DNA from: Bin5 sp965221345
GTDB lineage: Bacteria > Chloroflexota > Anaerolineae > Caldilineales > Caldilineaceae
Length of the DNA stretch: 64,000 nucleotides
Assembly (NCBI GenBank): GCA_965221345.1
Contig: CBDCSD010000001.1
Span: 1,488,001-1,552,000 of the forward strand
Direction of reading: 5' to 3'
Position 1 is the first letter of the stretch. Each line of letters opens with the position of its first letter. Shown in pieces: positions 53,756 to 62,858 of this stretch. A model generated the notes under the pieces. That model saw nothing but the letters and a program-made list of their open reading frames with translations. It did no database searches and had not been told where the DNA came from. A program made the position numbers and the translations under genes.

Positions 53756-54664
53756 ATGGACAAGACCTTACACGGCGCATGGCCCGCGCTCATTACACCC
53801 GCCACCGCCGACGGCGACGTCAATCTTACCGCCCTCCGCGACCTGGTCGACTATATGCTCGCCAAGAAGGTCGATGGCCTCTATCTCTGCGGAGGCACCG
53901 GCGAAGGTCTGCTTATTTCCGCAGATGGCCGCCGCAAGGCAGTCGAGACTGTCATGGACCAGGTCGGCGACCGCATCCCCGTTATCGTTCACGTTGGCAG
54001 TATCAGCACGCGCGAAGCCATGGCGCTCGCCTGCCATGCCCAGGAGAAGGGTACCGCCGGCGTGAGTTCTGTGTTGCCCGTCTACCTGGGCGGCCTCGAG
54101 GCAACATACCGCCACTACGGAGCCATCGCAGCCTCCGCACCCGACATTCCCTTCTTCCCCTATCTGTTCGGCGGCCAGATCGACGCCACCTCCCTGATGA
54201 AAGAGCTCCTCTGCCGCATTCCCAACGTGGGCGGCGCCAAGTATACCGACCCAAATATGTACGAGATCGCCCAAATCATCGATCTGGGCGACGACCTGCC
54301 CCAGGACAGGGGCTGGACCATCTTCTCCGGCATGGATGAACAGTGCCTCTTCGCCGCCATGATGAACGCGCCCGGTAACATCGGCTCCACGCTGAACGTC
54401 ATGCCCGGCCCCTACCGCAAGATGCGTGAATGCTACGATGCCGGCGATATCGCCCAGGCCCTGTCCCTGCAAAAGCAGGCCAACCGGCTCACCGCCGTCA
54501 TGATCGACCACGGTGTTACCCCCGCGCTGCGCGTATCCATGAAACTCCTGGGGATCGACTGCGGTCCTCCCCGCCTGCCGCAAGAGCCTGTTTCGCCCGA
54601 AAAAGAGGAAATCATGCGCGCCGAACTTGAGGAGGCCGGCTTGGCCGCGTTGGCCGCTATGTAA
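53756..54664 (+). CDS. N-acetylneuraminate lyase / dihydrodipicolinate synthase family aldolase
   Basis: A 302-residue TIM-barrel aldolase. Schiff-base Lys162 lies in 'VGGAKYTDPN', Tyr136 in 'PFFPYLFGG', and 'CGGTGEGLLIS' (46-56) is the substrate carboxylate motif. Placement at the end of the sugar-transport operon suggests a catabolic lyase of a 2-keto-3-deoxy sugar acid or sialic-acid-like compound rather than lysine synthesis. The gene starts only seven bases after the permease stop. Confidence 0.88.
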   Translation: MDKTLHGAWPALITPATADGDVNLTALRDLVDYMLAKKVDGLYLCGGTGEGLLISADGRRKAVETVMDQVGDRIPVIVHVGSISTREAMALACHAQEKGTAGVSSVLPVYLGGLEATYRHYGAIAASAPDIPFFPYLFGGQIDATSLMKELLCRIPNVGGAKYTDPNMYEIAQIIDLGDDLPQDRGWTIFSGMDEQCLFAAMMNAPGNIGSTLNVMPGPYRKMRECYDAGDIAQALSLQKQANRLTAVMIDHGVTPALRVSMKLLGIDCGPPRLPQEPVSPEKEEIMRAELEEAGLAALAAM

Positions 54665-54834
54665 CGCACCGGCCATCCTTAACAGAGTCGAGTCGCCATC
54701 TCTGAAACTGCCGATTTTGACCAATCCAAGAGCGTATCGTAGCATTGGCACAGCTTTCTGGCATGGCGCAATGCCCGCTGGATACGCGCGGCGGTGTGCC
54801 GCGCCATCCAACTCTGTCAATGCGAGGACCCTGC

Positions 54835-56364
54835 ATGTCCTTTTATGCGAAGCTGGAAGCGGCCGCACACCGAAACGAAACGCTTCTTTGCATCGGCCTC
54901 GACCCCACGCCCGAGGCCTGCCCGTCTCAATTTCGCGCCGCTGGGCAGGTTTCTCAGGCGGAGTCCGTCGATCGAGTCGACAGAACCTGTGAAGCGTTGT
55001 TAGCGTGGAACCGAGCTGTCATCGAAGCCACCTCCGATCTGGTCTGCTGTTACAAACCCAACATCGCGTTTTACGAAGCCTTGGGCCAAGCAGGCATGGC
55101 CCTCCTGCGCGCCACAATCGCCGCCATCCCGCCGGACATCCCCGTACTTCTGGATGCCAAGCGGGGTGACGTCGGTTTAACCGCTGCGGCCTACGCGCGC
55201 GCCTGCTTCGAAGATCTCGGTGTCGATGCCGTCACGCTCAGCCCCTACCTGGGCCAGGACAGCATCGCCCCCTTTGCCGCCTATAAGGACAAAGGGCTGT
55301 TCGTGCTCTGCCACACATCCAACCCCTCGGCCGGGGCATTCCAAAAGCTTACCGTCCGCGGCGGGCAAAGCGATGACGATGGCCGCCCCCTATATATGCA
55401 GGTAGCGAGAGAGGCTGTAAGTTGGTCGCCAACCGTAGGGTTGGTCGTCGGCGCAACCTACCCCGAGGCGTTGGCAGAAGTGCGCACCGCCGCGCCCGAC
55501 GCCTGGTTACTTGCTCCCGGCATCGGTGCCCAAGGAGGCGACCTGCAAGCGGCGCTGGCCTCAGGTCTGCGCGCTGACGGACTCGGTGTTCTCGTCGCCG
55601 CCACCCGCAGCGTTACCCAAGCCGACGACCCCCGCCAAGCCGCTGCAGACATCCGGGATCGCATTCGCGCTGTGCAGGCGCACCGCCGTTCCCAAGCGCG
55701 ATTGGAAAAGCCTCCTCCCGATCCGCAAACAGCAAAGCCCCATAAGCAACTGATTTTCGGCCTGGCCGAACTGGGCGCTCTCCAGTTTGGCGACTTCACC
55801 CTCGCCAGCGGCAAACGTTCCTCAATGTACGTCGACCTGCGCCTGCTCGTCAGCCAGCCCAGCCTGATGCAGGCCGCGGCACGCGCCTACGCCAATAAGC
55901 TGGATCTGCTGCAGTGCGACCGCATCGCCGGTATCCCTTACGCCGCCCTGCCTATCGGCATGGCCGTCTCGCTGGCCAGCGGCGTCCCCCTCATCTACAA
56001 TCGCAAAGAGAGCAAGAGTCACGGTCTGGGCAAGGATATCGAAGGTCTGTGGCAGCCGGGCGAGCGGGTCGTCATAATTGAAGACGTGATCACAACCGGT
56101 GGCAGCATCGTCAGCTCGGTCGAACTGTTCCGCGCCGCCGGGCTGGTGGTCGAAGACGCGATTGTGCTGCTGGACAGGCAGCAAGGCGGAGTGGCGAACC
56201 TGCGGGAGGCCGGCATTCGCGTCCACAGCGTCCTCGAGCTGGGGGACGTCTTGCAACTACTTGCCGAAACAGGCCATATCCCTGAAGACATTCGTCAGAC
56301 CCTGTCTGCTGCCGTCCCCGCCGCGAATGGCGCCACTGTGCCCGATGCGTTGAAGGACCGGTGA
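54835..56364 (+). CDS. Fusion: orotidine 5'-phosphate decarboxylase - orotate phosphoribosyltransferase
   Basis: 509 residues, two UMP-biosynthesis enzymes in one chain. PyrF (group 2 type) spans ~1-290: 'LLCIGLDPTPEACP', catalytic 'LLDAKRGDVGLTAAAYA' and 'GLFVLCHTSNPSAGAF'. PyrE spans ~303-509: 'FGDFTLASGKRSSMYVDLRL' and the PRPP motif 'VVIIEDVITTGGSI'. Order is PyrF-PyrE, opposite to animal UMPS (PyrE-PyrF). GAGGA precedes ATG 54835. The chain converts orotate to UMP. Confidence 0.95.
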   Translation: MSFYAKLEAAAHRNETLLCIGLDPTPEACPSQFRAAGQVSQAESVDRVDRTCEALLAWNRAVIEATSDLVCCYKPNIAFYEALGQAGMALLRATIAAIPPDIPVLLDAKRGDVGLTAAAYARACFEDLGVDAVTLSPYLGQDSIAPFAAYKDKGLFVLCHTSNPSAGAFQKLTVRGGQSDDDGRPLYMQVAREAVSWSPTVGLVVGATYPEALAEVRTAAPDAWLLAPGIGAQGGDLQAALASGLRADGLGVLVAATRSVTQADDPRQAAADIRDRIRAVQAHRRSQARLEKPPPDPQTAKPHKQLIFGLAELGALQFGDFTLASGKRSSMYVDLRLLVSQPSLMQAAARAYANKLDLLQCDRIAGIPYAALPIGMAVSLASGVPLIYNRKESKSHGLGKDIEGLWQPGERVVIIEDVITTGGSIVSSVELFRAAGLVVEDAIVLLDRQQGGVANLREAGIRVHSVLELGDVLQLLAETGHIPEDIRQTLSAAVPAANGATVPDALKDR

Positions 56365-56370
56365 ACCAGT

Positions 56371-57378
56371 ATGAGTAACGCACTTCCCGACCTGACAGTC
56401 ACCTTTCTCGACCGCCAACTGCCCACACCGCTTGTACTGGCAAGCGGAATATGGGGCACATCGGTCAGCCTGCTCGAGCGGGCTGCGACGGAAGGCTGCG
56501 GCGCGGTCACGGCCAAGAGTTGCGGCCCTACTCCCCGCAGCGGCCACGTCAACCCTTCCTGCATCGATTGGGGCGGCGGTCTGCTCAACGCGATCGGTTT
56601 GGCGAATCCGGGCGTCGAGGAGGAAATCAGGCTGCTGCAAGAGGCCAAAGCGCGGCTCCAACCGCGCGCGGTCGCCGTCATCGCCAGCATCTTTGCCGCA
56701 ACTTCCGCCGGCTTTGGCGATGTTGCCCGCAGCATCGCCCGTGCCCAACCCGACTTCATTGAAGTCAATATCTCCTGCCCCAACGTCGAGGACAGTTTCG
56801 GCGAGCCCTTCGCCGCCAATGCGGATTCTGCCGCGTCCGTCACCGGCTACGTCAAGGCGGCCGTTGCAAGCCAGGACATCCCTGTCATCGTCAAGTTGGC
56901 CCCCAACGTTCCCAGCGTCGGCCGTATTGCCCAGGCCGTGGTTCACGCCGGCGCCGATGCGCTCTGCGCCATAAACACCATGCCGGGCCTTGTCCTCGAT
57001 CCCTACAGCGGCCAGCCCGTCCTCGCCAACCGCAGCGGCGGCATCAGCGGGCCGGCCCTAAAGCCGATCGCCCTCAAGGCCGTGTACGATGCCCGCAAAG
57101 CTTGCCCGCAGACACCGATCATCGGCACCGGCGGCGTCAGTAGTGGACAGGATGCGGTGGAAATGCTCATGGCCGGCGCCACCGTCGTCGGCGTCGGCAG
57201 CGCAATCTACCAACGCGGCGCCGACGCAATCCAACTCATCCTCGCCGAACTCCAACAGTGGATGGCGGCCCAAAGTGTCACCTGCGTCGCCGATCTTCAA
57301 AACCGGGCCCACAGCGAGCCGCTCTATGCGGAATCGCCCTCCACGCCGCCCGCGCCGACTGGTGCAAAGAGCATCTGA
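56371..57378 (+). CDS. pyrD: Dihydroorotate dehydrogenase (class 1)
   Basis: A 335-residue FMN TIM barrel. Motifs: 'LASGIWGT', 'VTAKSCGPTPRSGH', 'NAIGLANPGVEEE' and 'IEVNISCPNVED', where Cys is the class 1 catalytic base position, and 'IGTGGVSSGQDAVEMLMAGA'. It is seven bases after the pyrF-pyrE fusion, forming a compact operon. Class 1B enzymes need the PyrK electron-transfer subunit; none is in the window, so the sub-class is uncertain. Confidence 0.92.
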   Translation: MSNALPDLTVTFLDRQLPTPLVLASGIWGTSVSLLERAATEGCGAVTAKSCGPTPRSGHVNPSCIDWGGGLLNAIGLANPGVEEEIRLLQEAKARLQPRAVAVIASIFAATSAGFGDVARSIARAQPDFIEVNISCPNVEDSFGEPFAANADSAASVTGYVKAAVASQDIPVIVKLAPNVPSVGRIAQAVVHAGADALCAINTMPGLVLDPYSGQPVLANRSGGISGPALKPIALKAVYDARKACPQTPIIGTGGVSSGQDAVEMLMAGATVVGVGSAIYQRGADAIQLILAELQQWMAAQSVTCVADLQNRAHSEPLYAESPSTPPAPTGAKSI

Positions 57379-57453
57379 CGCGATGCGGCATGCCGATGCA
57401 TAGCTGCCTCATCTCCCTCGCGCAGACCCACCTCAACTGCGAGACTCTCCACC

Positions 57454-58539
57454 TCACAAAATCAGCATCGCATCGCCAAAGCTGTAAAAGCGATACCCCT
57501 CAGCTTTGGCCGCTTCATAAGTTTGCAGGAGAATCTGCCGGCCGGCGTCCTGCTCCTGTGGATGGGCCTGGCCCACGAACGCGCTGACCAACATCAGCAA
57601 CGATGATCGGGGCAGATGAAAGTTCGTAAGCAGCGCGTCCACCGCTCGGAACCGATAGCCCGGATAGATGAACAGATCGACCTCGTCCACGAAAGGCACT
57701 ACCGCTCTTCGCCCACGCTTTGAACCATACTCCTCTTCTCCCTGGCCAGAAGCAGCCGAGTACTCCAACACCCGCGTCGACGTAGTTCCCACTGCGAAAA
57801 TTCGCCCGCCCTGCACTCTGGCCGCGTTGATAACATTCGCCGACTCCGCCGTCAACTGCGCCCACTCCCGGTGGATCTGGTGGTCGGCCACCCTCTCTGC
57901 CGTCACCGGGCCGAACGTGTCCAACCCCACGTGCAAAGTAACTGTCTCCCACGCGACCCCCCGGCCCCGCAACCTCTGCAGCAGGTCCGGCGTGAAGTGC
58001 AGGCCCGCCGTCGGCGCGGCAACGCTGCCTTCTGTCTGGCTGTAGACCGTCTGATATCGACCCTTGTCTCCGGCAAAATCGTGGATGTACGGCGGCAAAG
58101 GTATCTCTCCCAACTCACCCAACTGTCCCGCAATCGGCGCAGAGAAACGTGCCCTGCGCAGGCCCCCCAAATCTGCTGCGACGATCTCCGCCTGGATGGA
58201 GCTGCCGTCCAGGTCCATCGTGGCTCCAACTCGCAATCCCCGGCCGCGCACCAAGCAATTCCACTCACTTCCAATTTCGTCCAGCTGCCGCAAGAGAAAG
58301 ATCTCAACCGCCCCACCAGTAGGCTTATGCGCGCGCAGGCGGGCCGGAATCACCCGGCTGTCGTTGGCCACCAGCAGATCGTCCGGTCGCAGGAACGCGC
58401 CAATTTCGCCAAATCTACCGTGTTGAATGCGACCGGACGCCCGCTCCAACACCAGCAGCCTGCTGCTATCGCGTGGGTCGGCCGGCTGCTGGGCGATGAA
58501 GCTCTGCGGCAGTTCGTAGTCGAAAAGGTCGGTTCGCAT
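57454..58539 (-). CDS. queA: S-adenosylmethionine:tRNA ribosyltransferase-isomerase
   Basis: A 361-residue QueA. Diagnostic segments: 'DLFDYELPQSFIAQQPADPR', 'LLVANDSRVIPARL', 'GSVAAPTAGLHFTPDLLQRL', 'HVGLDTFGPV' and 'TNFHLPRSSLLMLVSAFVG'. It makes epoxyqueuosine in tRNA from preQ1. The frame is open to 58653; ATG 58539 (MRTDLFDYEL) is the family start. Transcribed divergently from the penicillin acylase gene. Other queuosine genes are absent here. Confidence 0.95.
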   Translation of the reverse strand: MRTDLFDYELPQSFIAQQPADPRDSSRLLVLERASGRIQHGRFGEIGAFLRPDDLLVANDSRVIPARLRAHKPTGGAVEIFLLRQLDEIGSEWNCLVRGRGLRVGATMDLDGSSIQAEIVAADLGGLRRARFSAPIAGQLGELGEIPLPPYIHDFAGDKGRYQTVYSQTEGSVAAPTAGLHFTPDLLQRLRGRGVAWETVTLHVGLDTFGPVTAERVADHQIHREWAQLTAESANVINAARVQGGRIFAVGTTSTRVLEYSAASGQGEEEYGSKRGRRAVVPFVDEVDLFIYPGYRFRAVDALLTNFHLPRSSLLMLVSAFVGQAHPQEQDAGRQILLQTYEAAKAEGYRFYSFGDAMLIL

Positions 58540-58647
58540 CGGGAATCCAAATACCACTGGCTGAAAGATCAATTCCGTGCCAGAGAATGTGTCGAATTCC
58601 AACAGGATCCCGGCACGATAGTATCCCGGCACGATTTCACTTGGTTT

Positions 58648-58661
58648 TAACACAGGTGTTA
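58648..58661. promoter_or_regulatory. Palindromic operator-like site
   Basis: TAACAC and GTGTTA around a central AG form a perfect 6-2-6 palindrome between divergent queA and the penicillin acylase gene. No regulator gene is adjacent, so this is a suggestion only. Confidence 0.3.
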
Positions 58662-58809
58662 GAATCGAGGAAGCGTACTACCGACCGGATTCGGCAGGCG
58701 CAATACCGCAGAAAAAATGCTGAATGCATTGGGCACCGTCCGATAGTGTCGTCCACTGGTATCAGTTAAGCCAAAGTAAAGCCAAGTGATTCGCGATAAA
58801 CGGAACCCC

Positions 58810-61335
58810 ATGAACCTGGTAACCGTAATACTGGCCCTCGCCCTTCTCTTCGTCATCATTCTCTTGGGAGGCGGGCTGATCATCTACATCTACTGGTGGC
58901 TGGTTCAACGACCTGCTCCCCAACATGTGGGCCAACTGGAGCTCCCCGAACTGGATGCGGCAGTGGAGGTGCTGCGCGATCAACACGGCATCCCCCACAT
59001 CTATGCCCAGACCGAAGCGGACCTGTGGCGGGCACAGGGATTTACCCACGCCCAGGACCGCCTGTGGCAAATGGAACAGAACCGTCGTGTCGCGCAAGGC
59101 CGCATGGCCGAACTGTTCGGCAAAGTCGCACTTGACGTCGACCGCTTCAGCCGCATCGTCGGCTTTCGCCGCGCCGCGCAAGTGGAACTGGATGCCCTGG
59201 ACGAAGTAACGATTACCACCCTGCACCACTACTGCCAGGGAGTGAACGCCTATATCCGCAGCCGCAAGGGGAAATTGGCCGCCGAACTCAACCTGCTCCG
59301 CCGCCAGCCTGAAGAGTGGTCCCCGCTGGACATTCTGGCCTTTGGCAAAATGATGGCCTGGAGCCTGAGCATTAACTGGGAAAGTGAACTGATCCGTCTG
59401 CAACTTGCCGCCAAGTTGGACCCGACCTTGGCCGCCGATCTCGAACCCGACTATCCCAAAACCAACCCAACCGTGGGCGAGGGCGCGGGCAGCCAGGAGT
59501 CGATGCGCCTGCTTCATACTGCCGGCCTCATGCTGAATGAATATGAGCAGTTGAAGGGCTGGATGGGGCTCGCCGCGCCCGGGATCGGGCAGGGCAGCAA
59601 CGCCTGGGTGGTGGCCGGCAAGAAGACCACCAGCGGGCGTCCCGTACTTTGCAACGATCCCCATCTGGTCATGTCGATGCCCGGCCCTTGGTATGAAATG
59701 CACCTGAAATGCCCACCGCCGTCCGGGAATTCCGGCCGCGGAATCCACGTCAGCGGTGCCTCGTTCGCCGGTGCACCGGGTATCATAATCGGCCACAATG
59801 AGCAGATCGCTTGGGGCATGACCAATGCCTTCCCCGATGTGCAAGACGTGTACATCGAACGCCCTCATCCCGACAACGAGAATGGCCAGCCTCCGCGTTT
59901 CGAGTACGAGGGAAAATGGGAAGAGGCCACCGTTCTGCGCGAAGAGATCTATCTGCGGAACCGCCTTCGCCCCCACGTGGAAGAGGTCGTTATCACCCGC
60001 CACGGCCCTCTGCTGAGCGGAATTCTCACATCGGACAGCCCGGACTCTGGTTTTCCCAACGAGCCAGCGCTGACGGCCGCGCCGCTGTCTCTCCGCTGGA
60101 TCGGTCACGACCCGGGCAAGGTGTTGCGCGCGATCCTGCGCATCAACAGAGCACAGAATTGGCAAGAGTTTGACGCCGCTCTGTCCGACTGGAGCGCGCC
60201 TTCCCAGGTTTTCGTCTTCGCCGATCGCGACAACATCGCCTACCGCCTCGCCGGCGCGGTCCCTCTGCGCCGCAGCGGCAACGGCCTGGTTCCCGCGCCA
60301 GGTTGGAACCGCGACTACGAATGGAACGGGCTGATCCCCGATAACGAACTGCCGCGCCTCCTGAATCCCACCAGCGGCACTATCGTGACGGCCAACAACA
60401 AGATAACCGGCGACGACTACCCCTACATCCTAAGTTTTGAAACAATGCCCGGCTGGCGGGCACGGCGTATTGAAGAGATGTTGGCCCAGAAAGATGCGCT
60501 CTCCCTGCGCGACATGGAGCAGATTCAACTTGATGAGACCAGCCTCTACGCCCAAGCCCTTACTCCACTGCTGACCGGCCATCTGAGCGAAGACCCATAC
60601 GTACGCGTGGCCGTAAACATGCTGCAAGACTGGGGTTATCACATGGATCAGGAGAGCCCGGCCGCGCTGGTTTTCCACTACACTCTCCTGCACCTCCTCG
60701 ACCTGACTTTCGGGCAAAAGCTGGGCGCCACCGCCGAAGGCTTTCTGGGCAAAGGAAGCAGCCCGGTATTTCTCATCAATGGCTTAATGCTGCGCGCCCA
60801 AACCCGCCTGCTGGAACTGCTGCAAAAAGAAGAAGATTCGCCTTGGTATGCCGACGCCGCTACAGGCCGCAGAAGGACCAAAAAGGAGCTGATCGAGACG
60901 GCGCTGCAACTGTCGGTGCGCCGCCTGCGTCGCGAGGTAAATCCCACGCCTCGCAAGTGGGCATGGGGACGGATGCACCAGATCCGTTATAACCATACAT
61001 TGGGTAGCGCGCCCATCCTCGGCTGGCTATTCAACCGCGGGCCGTATCCCATTGGCGGCGACGGAACCACCCCTAATCAAACCGCCTTTATGCCCGAACT
61101 GCCGCCGGGCCTCGTGCAAGTACAGGCCGCCTACCGCCAGATCTTCGACATTGGCAATTGGGACGCAGCCCAAAGCGTTACCGCCAGCGGCCAGTCCGGC
61201 CATCCGGTCAGCCGCAACTATGCCGATCAGATCCCCATGTGGCTGGAAGGAGCCTATCACAAGATGCCCTGGAGCCGCGCCGCCGTCGAGAAAGCCGTCC
61301 GGCACCGTCTGATTCTAAAGAGTAACGGCCGGTGA
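58810..61335 (+). CDS. Penicillin acylase family (Ntn) hydrolase
   Basis: About 841 residues. An N-terminal membrane anchor ('VTVILALALLFVIILLGGGL') precedes the catalytic region. 'ITFTHAQDRLWQMEQNRR'-like text (residues ~75-95) opens the alpha part, and Ser263 in 'GIGQGSNAWVVAG' is the expected Ntn nucleophile exposed by self-cleavage. 'GRPVLCNDPHLVMSMPGPWY' follows. Family roles: beta-lactam or acyl-homoserine-lactone acylases, or related amidases. The start could be GTG 58786, but ATG 58810 is preferred. Substrate unknown. Confidence 0.9.
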   Translation: MNLVTVILALALLFVIILLGGGLIIYIYWWLVQRPAPQHVGQLELPELDAAVEVLRDQHGIPHIYAQTEADLWRAQGFTHAQDRLWQMEQNRRVAQGRMAELFGKVALDVDRFSRIVGFRRAAQVELDALDEVTITTLHHYCQGVNAYIRSRKGKLAAELNLLRRQPEEWSPLDILAFGKMMAWSLSINWESELIRLQLAAKLDPTLAADLEPDYPKTNPTVGEGAGSQESMRLLHTAGLMLNEYEQLKGWMGLAAPGIGQGSNAWVVAGKKTTSGRPVLCNDPHLVMSMPGPWYEMHLKCPPPSGNSGRGIHVSGASFAGAPGIIIGHNEQIAWGMTNAFPDVQDVYIERPHPDNENGQPPRFEYEGKWEEATVLREEIYLRNRLRPHVEEVVITRHGPLLSGILTSDSPDSGFPNEPALTAAPLSLRWIGHDPGKVLRAILRINRAQNWQEFDAALSDWSAPSQVFVFADRDNIAYRLAGAVPLRRSGNGLVPAPGWNRDYEWNGLIPDNELPRLLNPTSGTIVTANNKITGDDYPYILSFETMPGWRARRIEEMLAQKDALSLRDMEQIQLDETSLYAQALTPLLTGHLSEDPYVRVAVNMLQDWGYHMDQESPAALVFHYTLLHLLDLTFGQKLGATAEGFLGKGSSPVFLINGLMLRAQTRLLELLQKEEDSPWYADAATGRRRTKKELIETALQLSVRRLRREVNPTPRKWAWGRMHQIRYNHTLGSAPILGWLFNRGPYPIGGDGTTPNQTAFMPELPPGLVQVQAAYRQIFDIGNWDAAQSVTASGQSGHPVSRNYADQIPMWLEGAYHKMPWSRAAVEKAVRHRLILKSNGR

Positions 61336-61375
61336 CCAGTATACCTACCGGTCCCAAGACACTGGCCGCTGTTCC

Positions 61376-62281
61376 ATGAATTTCTCCTCCTACCGCGGCT
61401 ATCTCTACGCACTCATTGCCTTTGGAACATGGGGCGTCATGCCCATCTACTGGAGACAGCTGCATGCCCTGCCTTCGCTGGAAATCCTCGCCCATCGTCT
61501 GATCTGGTCCGCCGTGACCATGATCATTGCACTGGCCATCCTTAAAGACGGTGCTTGGCTGCTCAAAGTGCGCCGTTCACCCGGCATCCTGCTGCTGGTA
61601 CTGGCAGCCTCTCTGCTCACTGCCGCCAATTGGATCACCTACATCTGGGCCGTCAATACAGGCTTTGTTGCCAAAATAAGTCTGGGATACTTCATTAACC
61701 CGTTGTTGAGCGTGCTGCTGGGTACAATTTTTCTTGGCGAGCGGCTGCGCGGCGGCCAAAAGGTTGCCGTACTGGTTGCGGTCGCCGGCGTGGTTTATCT
61801 TACGCTTAGCTTGGGAGAGCTGCCGTGGATTGCGCTGTCGCTGGCCTTCACCTTCGGTCTTTACGGACTCGTGAGAAAGAAAATCGATCTGAGCGGAATG
61901 CAGGGCTTCTGTCTGGAGATGACGCTCCTGTTGGTGCCGGCTCTGGTCATACTTCTTTATAGCGGACAACAGGGCGGCGGCGCTTGGACAGGCAGCAGCT
62001 GGCCCCGAATCGGCCTTCTCTTAATCGGCACCGGTGTCGTATCGGCCATCCCACTTGTGAGTTTCGGCGCCGCCGCACGCCTGATTCCACTTTCCAGCCT
62101 GGGGCTTATGCAATACCTCGCCCCTTCGACCCAATTCCTCCTCGGCGTCTTCCTCTACAAAGAGCCGTTCACGACAGTTGAACTGGTCGGCTATTCCTTT
62201 ATCTGGGCCGCACTCCTCCTTTACTCTCTTGAAGGGCTGCTTTACATGCGAAGGTCGCCGCGTATGGGCTGTGTCGGCTGA
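61376..62281 (+). CDS. rarD: RarD-type EamA family transporter
   Basis: A 301-residue DMT/EamA permease with about ten spans. RarD marks: 'GTWGVMPIYWRQLHALPSLE', 'EILAHRLIWSAV', 'TAANWITYIWAVNTG', 'SLGYFINPLLSVLLG' and 'LMQYLAPSTQFLLGVFLYKE'. The family exports metabolites; E. coli RarD function is not settled. It is followed by the valS promoter on the same strand. Confidence 0.92.
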   Translation: MNFSSYRGYLYALIAFGTWGVMPIYWRQLHALPSLEILAHRLIWSAVTMIIALAILKDGAWLLKVRRSPGILLLVLAASLLTAANWITYIWAVNTGFVAKISLGYFINPLLSVLLGTIFLGERLRGGQKVAVLVAVAGVVYLTLSLGELPWIALSLAFTFGLYGLVRKKIDLSGMQGFCLEMTLLLVPALVILLYSGQQGGGAWTGSSWPRIGLLLIGTGVVSAIPLVSFGAAARLIPLSSLGLMQYLAPSTQFLLGVFLYKEPFTTVELVGYSFIWAALLLYSLEGLLYMRRSPRMGCVG

Positions 62282-62352
62282 ATGCCCAGCGGCTTTCCCC
62301 CCAATATCCACCCTTTCTCAGTAGCCGGCGCGGGATCGCTGGTCCAGGAAAA

Positions 62353-62381
62353 TTGACTTTGGAATTACTTCCGCCTATAAT
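62353..62381 (+). promoter_or_regulatory. Sigma70 promoter of the valS T-box transcript
   Basis: TTGACT (62353-62358) and TATAAT (62376-62381) with the optimal 17-base spacer, near-consensus. Transcription would start near 62388, about 470 bases before the valS ATG. Confidence 0.85.
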
Positions 62382-62387
62382 TGCCGA

Positions 62388-62713
62388 CGAATAATGAGAA
62401 CGGCAGCGCACCGGAGGAGTACCCAAGCGCGCGAACGGCAGAGAGACGCCCTCCCGGCTGAAAGGGGCGTTCGGCATCGCAGCGCACAACGGGGTCAACG
62501 GCACTTTGGATCTACGCCGGAGTCCCTCGGGGGGAATGTCGCCGGGAAGGCCGGGAGAGTGAACAGGCGCACAGCATAGCCCTCCCCGGGTCCGCCCGTT
62601 ATCGCGGCAGAGAGAGTTGGCAGTTCTTTGGATTTCTTCACCTACGGCTGCCTGCTAACCAAGGTGGTACCGCGGAGTCATTTCGTCCTTTGGATGAAGT
62701 GACTTATTTTTTT
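62388..62713 (+). ncRNA. T-box leader with terminator, upstream of valS
   Basis: The T-box core AAGGTGGTACCGCGG lies at 62661-62675, matching the tRNA-acceptor-binding bulge. Immediately after it, AGTCATTTCGTCC (62676-62688) and GGATGAAGTGACT (62692-62704) form a 13-pair terminator stem with two G-U pairs, followed by TTTTTTT at 62707-62713. Uncharged tRNA-Val would stabilise the antiterminator. The Stem I and specifier (GTN) are expected in 62390-62600, but I could not assign the specifier with certainty. Confidence 0.85.
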
Positions 62714-62858
62714 GACCAGCTTTCAGCCGGTTCCCGTGGTAGGGATGTTCTACGGGATGAGCTACCGGGCGAGTGGCACGATATTCAAGATTCCAATATC
62801 TTTGGCGAGAACTGCAGGTGATGGACTACGGCGAATCATGGACAGGAGAACAGGAACT

